A stretch of DNA of 20,655 bases from Anaeromyces robustus (Eukaryota; Neocallimastigomycota; Neocallimastigomycetes; Neocallimastigales; Neocallimastigaceae): contig MCFG01000634.1 of the NCBI GenBank assembly GCA_002104895.1, positions 1 to 20,655 on the forward strand, read 5' to 3'. The notes beneath the pieces are model-generated. The model saw only the letters and a program-made list of their open reading frames with translations. It searched no databases and was not told the origin of the DNA. The position numbers were made by a program, and so were the translations under genes. Position 1 is the stretch's first letter. Each line of letters starts with the position of its first letter. Shown in pieces: positions 11,748-20,655 of the stretch.

Positions 11748-13529
11748 TAACCATAATTTAATAAATATTTATTTTAATATTTACTTGGAGAAAAAAATTT
11801 TTTAAAAAATTTATAAAATAATAATATTATGAATTTTTTATATTATTATTATGTTTTTTTTTTTTTTTTTTTATGGTAAAGTCATATAAAAATTAATATT
11901 ATTAAAGATTCACGAGAATAAAAAAATTTAATTTAAATAAAAAACTTTAAATAAAATTATCTCTAATATATATTAATAATATATATATAAAGAAATGCAG
12001 TGTTTTTATTTATTTATTTATTTATTTATTTTTTATTCTATTATCATATATAAAAAAATAATAAATAAATTAGAATAAATCAGAAATAAATAATATTTTT
12101 TATATAATAACAAAAAAATTCTATATATAATAAAGTTATATGCAATATTTTAAACCTTAATGAGTATAATTCTTATGGAATATGGAATAAATCATGTTTA
12201 AAATATAAAAAAAAAAAAAAATGTATTAGTCACACACATTTTCAATAAAAATATATTTATAAAATTTATAACATTTATAATATTCATAATATTCATATAT
12301 TCATGTAAAGAATAATCATCATTATTTACCATATTATTATTATTATTATTATATACCATTGTATAATATTTAAATATATATAAGCTTAATTCAAATAGAA
12401 TATACATTGAATAAAACTTTCAGCAATAATAAATTACAGTCAGCCACTTTTTTCTATTTACTATAAAAATATTTTAAAATTATAATAATAATAAATAATA
12501 ATTAAAACTTATTTTAATGAAATGATAATAGTAACAAAAACCTACTCTGAAAATAATATTTTTATTATTTTTGCTTTTTATTTGCTTTAAATAATATATA
12601 TATATTTTATTTTAATTTTTATAATAAATTATGAAATGATCATTAAAAAGAAAGTAAAAATTTGTTATATATATAAAATAAGTATTAGTATTTGAATAAG
12701 TTTTTTTATAATATGTAAAATCATTTAAAATTCATTAATAATATTTTATTCACAATATGATATTATTTAACTAAATATATAAAAAAATATTTTATTTAAT
12801 ATATTTAATTAATTAAAAAAAAACGAAAAAAAAAAAAGAAGTTTATGTTACTATTATTATATTAAATTAATTCATCATATGAATTTTTAGTCATCTTTTT
12901 TACATTATATAATATCTTTATTAATTAAAAAATAAATTTAAAAAAAAAATGAGACAAGAAAAAAAAAATTTTAAAATTATTGTTTACAATACTAAATCAA
13001 ATAATATTCATTATCTGTTTTAATTAGTATATCATGAAGTTTTTATGTCATTCTTAAACATACTTCTAACCCTTAACAAAATTAATAAGCTTTTTTTTTT
13101 GTTGTAATAACTTTTTACGTATTAGATTTTTATGTAATTATGTACATTACAGTTTTTTAATTTAACAAAAAAGGAAATTTTTTATGATATAAATTATTTT
13201 ATTTATTTTATGTTTTTTTTTTTTAAAAAAAAAGAATTATTTGTATTAAACGTTTTTTTTTATATCATTTATTACTATCATTAATTATATAATAATTTAT
13301 GGAATTTTCATTAAATAATCTATAATATATACAATACAATAATAATATATATATTCCTTTTTGAAAACAGTGGTTTTATTAGAATTAATAATAAAAAATA
13401 AAGAATATAATTTAAGAGGATATAAATTTAAATATAAAATTTCGAAGATTTTGATTTTTTATTCAAAAAAGGTTTTCATAAATATATGTACATGTTATAG
13501 ATATTTTATTGATTAATAGAAAATAATAG

Positions 13530-13558
13530 AAAAAAAAAAAAAAAAAAGAAAGAAGACA
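13530..13558 (+). promoter_or_regulatory. A-tract and purine-rich leader before the SPATA17-like start codon
   Basis: A18 at 13530-13547 runs into GAAAGAAGACA just before the ATG at 13559, which has A at -3 and G at +4. A-rich leaders are usual before start codons in very A/T-rich genomes. No TATA element or ciliary X-box can be named with confidence. Confidence 0.4.
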
Positions 13559-18005
<4,447 letters not shown>

Positions 18006-18663
18006 ATTATTTATTAAAAAAGTAACAATTAGATAAATCATGTAAAAATACCAATATATTTATATACATGAAAAAAAAATTTTAAATAAGATAATCATTA
18101 AAATAGTTATAATTTTATATCTTTTTTATTTTTTATATATTAGAATGTAAAAATTTTTGTATATTAATATGATTCATATTAATATTAATATATAATCTAA
18201 TAGTTATAAGTATGATATATTTTTTTATAATTAATTAAAAAAATAATTATAATTACTAATCTAAAAAAAAAAATATTATTATCATAATATATCATAATAT
18301 TATTATCTAATGCAACAATATTTTTATTGTTATTTAGAAAGAAAAAAAAAAATTATTTAATATATATAGATATAGATATAGTTTTTAATCTAAAAAACAA
18401 AACAAAGCATTACCTAATTTTTTTAATAAAATTTTATGCATTATTATTGTATATTTAAGTATATATTATATATTATTATATTAAATAAAATTATAGTAAT
18501 AAATAATGATTATCTATACCGCATGAAAATTTGATAAAATTGATATTTTAAGTAAAATTAGTAGTTTTTTTTATAAGTTGTAGTTTTTATTACAAGTCGT
18601 TCATTGTTATTATAATAATAATGAAATAAATTTTTTTTTTAATAACAAAACATTTTACATTAA

Positions 18664-18755
<92 letters not shown>

Positions 18756-18812
18756 ATAAATAAATAAATAAATAAATAATATAAATAAATAAATAAATAA
18801 ATAATATAAATT
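18664..18812. repeat. (TAAA)n array with interrupted extension
   Basis: About 22 perfect tetranucleotide copies to 18753. Shorter runs of the same repeat follow, separated by AATATAAA interruptions at roughly regular distances (about 25-30 bp). Confidence 0.9.
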
Positions 18813-19077
18813 AATTTATTAATTTCATTAATGAAAAAAATTTTTGATAATAAAAATCATAAATAATATAAACAATATCAATAAATATTTATAATAATTA
18901 TGGTAATAATGCTACATATTATTATCATTAATATTTACAAATATATTATTCTAATATATAATTTTTATATTAATATCCATTATTACTTTCACATTAAATA
19001 TATTAATTATTATTATTATTATTATATTATTATTAAAAAAATAATAAAAACAAAAACAAATTAAAAGCTTTTTTTTA

Positions 19078-19123
19078 TATATAACTGGAACAAAAATATT
19101 TATATTCTTGTTCCAATTATATA
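19078..19123. repeat. 16-bp inverted repeat, one mismatch, 14-nt spacer
   Basis: The left arm TATATAACTGGAACAA (19078-19093) faces TTGTTCCAATTATATA (19108-19123). The only mismatch is C19085 against A19116. On the minus strand the same pair becomes G-U, so a minus-strand RNA would pair along the whole arm. The spacer can pair a little further (AATA/TATT). The GGAACAA core makes it stand out from its A/T-only surroundings. Confidence 0.7.
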
Positions 19124-19603
19124 CTTTAACCAAATTAATTTATAATATTTGGTTTTCTTTTCATTTTAAGTAATTAAAAATGTTTTAAAAAATATATATA
19201 TATATAACAAAAAAAAAATGTTATAAAATCTTAACTCATGATGTTATTATAGAAATATTATATTATAATTTTAAAAGATTATTATGTTTTATAATTATTA
19301 TTAGTTTTTTATATATATATAAAAGATGAAAAGAAATATATATATATATATATATGTTTGTTTCTTCCTTTGTTATTTATATTCAATAATTTTAATTTAA
19401 TTATTAATTTTAAAAAATAAATATTAAAATGAAAATTAATTATTTATAACAAATAAATAAGTAAAATGAATAAATTGTTTATATTAAATATAATAATAAT
19501 AAAAGTTTTTTATTAAATAATTAAAAGAATTATAATAGTTATAATTATAATAATATTTGATTATTATTATAATAAATTATGATCGAATTTTAAATAATAA
19601 ATA

Positions 19604-19606
<3 letters not shown>

Positions 19607-19658
<52 letters not shown>
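19607..19658. repeat. (TAA)n microsatellite
   Basis: About 17 uninterrupted copies in the downstream intergenic region. Confidence 0.9.
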
Positions 19659-19660
<2 letters not shown>

Positions 19661-19885
19661 TAATAATTATATCTAATAAATTTAATATAACTAATAACAA
19701 ATAATAAATGGTTAATAATAATGAAAATAATTAAAAATTATTAATGAATAATGAATGATAACAATAAAAATTAAATCATTATAATTAATTATTAAAATAA
19801 TAATAATTATAAATGTCTTTCTGTTTAAAATAATAATAATAATAATGAACAATAATAATAATAGTAAATCATTATCATTACAATA

Positions 19886-20035
19886 AGGTTTCTTTGATTT
19901 AAGGATGGATAATCCTCAATGGTTTGATGCCTAACTGTTAAGTATTGTAGAGTTGAACTAACCCATACTTAGAAATACTAAATCAGTATGCCACGGACAA
20001 AGGTCTGTACATTTCATGCAATGTTAAGTTATAAA
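19886..20035. other. GC-enriched island: structured RNA gene or decayed coding/transposon fragment, strand unknown
   Basis: About 150 bp with far more G and C than any other non-exonic part of the window. It can form a row of short stems on either strand: AGGAT/ATCCT (19902-19916), AAGTAT/ATACTT (19940-19970), ATACT/AGTAT (19975-19989), ACGGAC/GTCTGT with loop AAAG (19993-20008), ACATT/AATGT (20009-20024). This is typical of non-coding RNA genes in A/T-rich genomes. It does not match tRNA, 5S, U1-U6, U3, RNase P/MRP or SRP hallmarks that I can recall. Protein-like stretches also appear in several frames, most notably STLQYLTVRHQTIEDYPSLN on the minus strand (about 19962-19903), faintly like the LQYLT-x-TRPDI block of Ty1/copia reverse transcriptases, but stops and frame changes surround it. 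Confidence 0.5.
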
Positions 20036-20655
20036 GTTTACATATTAAAGTAAAGTTTATAAAAAAGTCATTAAAAAATCATTACAAAAATAATAATTAA
20101 ACAAATTCTAATAATTAATCTAGTAATTATAATAAATAATAAATAATAAATAATAAATAATAAAGAATAAAGAATGAATTATAATAAAAAGAGATCATTA
20201 TAATTATATTTTTTAAATTTTAAATAAAATATCTTTACAGTAATACCTAATACATACTTAATTATTAGGTATTACTATAAAGATATTTTGTATTTATCAG
20301 ATAAAATAAAAATATCTTATAATTAAAATAAAAACACTATTTTTAATAGTTATTTATTTATATTATTTTAAAAGACAATTATAATAAAATAAGTTTTGTT
20401 GTATTTATTTATATTTAAATAATTTTTAAATTTTTCTTGCCATTTTTTTTAATTGTTTTAAAAGTTATAAAGTTTTAACAATTCATTAATATATCGTTTA
20501 AATATAATACTTTAAATTATTTTTTTTTATAATTTATTAATATTTTTTTCATATAATTTTATTTCTTTTATATTAATAATAATAATTCTATTGAAAATAA
20601 TATAATAATAAATAATTTTAAAATATTTTTTTTAATTATATATTTTAAAGTTTGA
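20036..20655. other. A/T-rich end of window without a supported gene
   Basis: Apart from the hairpin at 20226-20289 there is nothing I can assign. No open frame with coding-like composition reaches the right edge. Confidence 0.5.
20226..20289. repeat. 27-bp inverted repeat, one mismatch, 10-nt loop
   Basis: The left arm AAAATATCTTTACAGTAATA plus CCTAATA (20226-20252) pairs with 20263-20289 around the loop CATACTTAAT. The sole mismatch, C20238 with A20277, becomes a G-U pair on the minus strand, giving an unbroken 27-bp stem there. It is the longest mixed-sequence hairpin in the window and lies about 190 bp from the GC-enriched island. Possible identities are a small folded transcript, a terminator-like 3' structure of a minus-strand unit, or a tiny inverted-repeat element; none is proven. 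Confidence 0.8.

Larger units (their letters stand above)
8601..13558. other. Gene-free, A-run-rich spacer upstream of the SPATA17-like gene
   Basis: No supported gene. A-runs dominate the plus strand from about 8640 (A22 at 8779-8800), with T-rich patches near 9175-9220, 10230-10300 and 13090-13260. It contains an AAT array (11714-11745), a strong hairpin (10180-10241), a perfect small palindrome (9666-9693), several (A)n(T)n palindromes, and an A18 tract at 13530-13547 next to the start codon of the downstream gene. The minus-strand open frame at 12198-12407 is asparagine/isoleucine junk from TAT/AAT repeats. Confidence 0.6.
18006..19885. other. A/T-rich downstream region without a supported gene
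   Basis: It follows the TAA stop of the SPATA17-like gene, so its first few hundred bases must hold the 3' end of that transcript; no polyadenylation signal stands out because AATAAA-like strings are everywhere. It contains the AAAT array (18664-18812), an inverted repeat (19078-19123) and a TAA array (19607-19658). The minus-strand open frame at 18951-19133 is compositional. Confidence 0.5.

Noticed and set aside
12198-12407. 69-codon minus-strand frame
   Set aside because: Asn and Ile runs from TAT/AAT repeats; compositional.
18951-19133. 60-codon minus-strand frame
   Set aside because: Ile/Asn-rich readout of A/T repeats overlapping the inverted repeat at 19078-19123.
19930-20024. H/ACA snoRNA in the GC-enriched island
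   Set aside because: On the minus strand a hairpin is followed by AACAGTT, and on the plus strand an ANANNA string (ATACTA) lies between stems, but neither strand offers a full hairpin-hinge-hairpin-ACA arrangement with proper guide pockets.
19886-20035. tRNA or snRNA in the GC-enriched island
   Set aside because: A T-loop-like TTCAACT is present on the minus strand but its stem pairs poorly and no acceptor or anticodon arm forms; no Sm site or snRNA signature found.

Overview
This window looks like nuclear DNA of a flagellated, extremely A+T-rich eukaryote. The best guess is an anaerobic gut fungus (Neocallimastigomycota). The evidence is: spliced genes with GT..AG introns and relatively GC-richer exons; intergenic DNA that is almost pure A/T with long homopolymers and TAA, AT and AAAT microsatellites; TAA/TAG used as stops with the standard code; one gene for a motile-cilium protein (SPATA17 family); and a second gene that appears to join membrane helices to an RGS domain, a layout known in fungi and plants. 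Organism assignment is inference. Dictyostelium has similar base composition but no flagella; ciliates would read TAA/TAG as glutamine.

Layout. Positions 1-4208, minus strand: a chain of five exons (87-1555), every junction in phase, encodes a multi-pass membrane protein leading into the start of an RGS-like domain that runs off the left edge. Upstream of it on the same strand are a lysine-rich exon pair (2494-2707) and an acidic ATG-bearing exon (3986-4208) with a possible short terminal exon (3805-3884). These may be one long gene with introns of about 1.1-1.3 kb, or up to three small genes; the sequence does not settle this. Positions 4209-13558 (about 9.3 kb) hold no gene I can support: T-run-rich on the left, A-run-rich on the right, with recurrent A-tract/T-tract palindromes and one strong hairpin. 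Positions 13559-18005, plus strand: an 11-exon gene, fully reconstructed here (557 codons), for a SPATA17-like IQ-motif protein. Its introns carry large TAA arrays and a 16-bp minisatellite with higher-order structure. Positions 18006-20655: A/T-rich downstream DNA with an AAAT array, two strong inverted repeats and one compact GC-enriched island (about 19886-20035) that is either a structured RNA or a decayed coding/transposon fragment.

The two main genes are divergent and share the 9.3-kb spacer. One would act in the flagellar axoneme (calmodulin-binding), the other in G-protein signalling at a membrane. Nothing in the sequence shows that they work together. I found no tRNA, rRNA, CRISPR array, intact transposon or prokaryotic signal.
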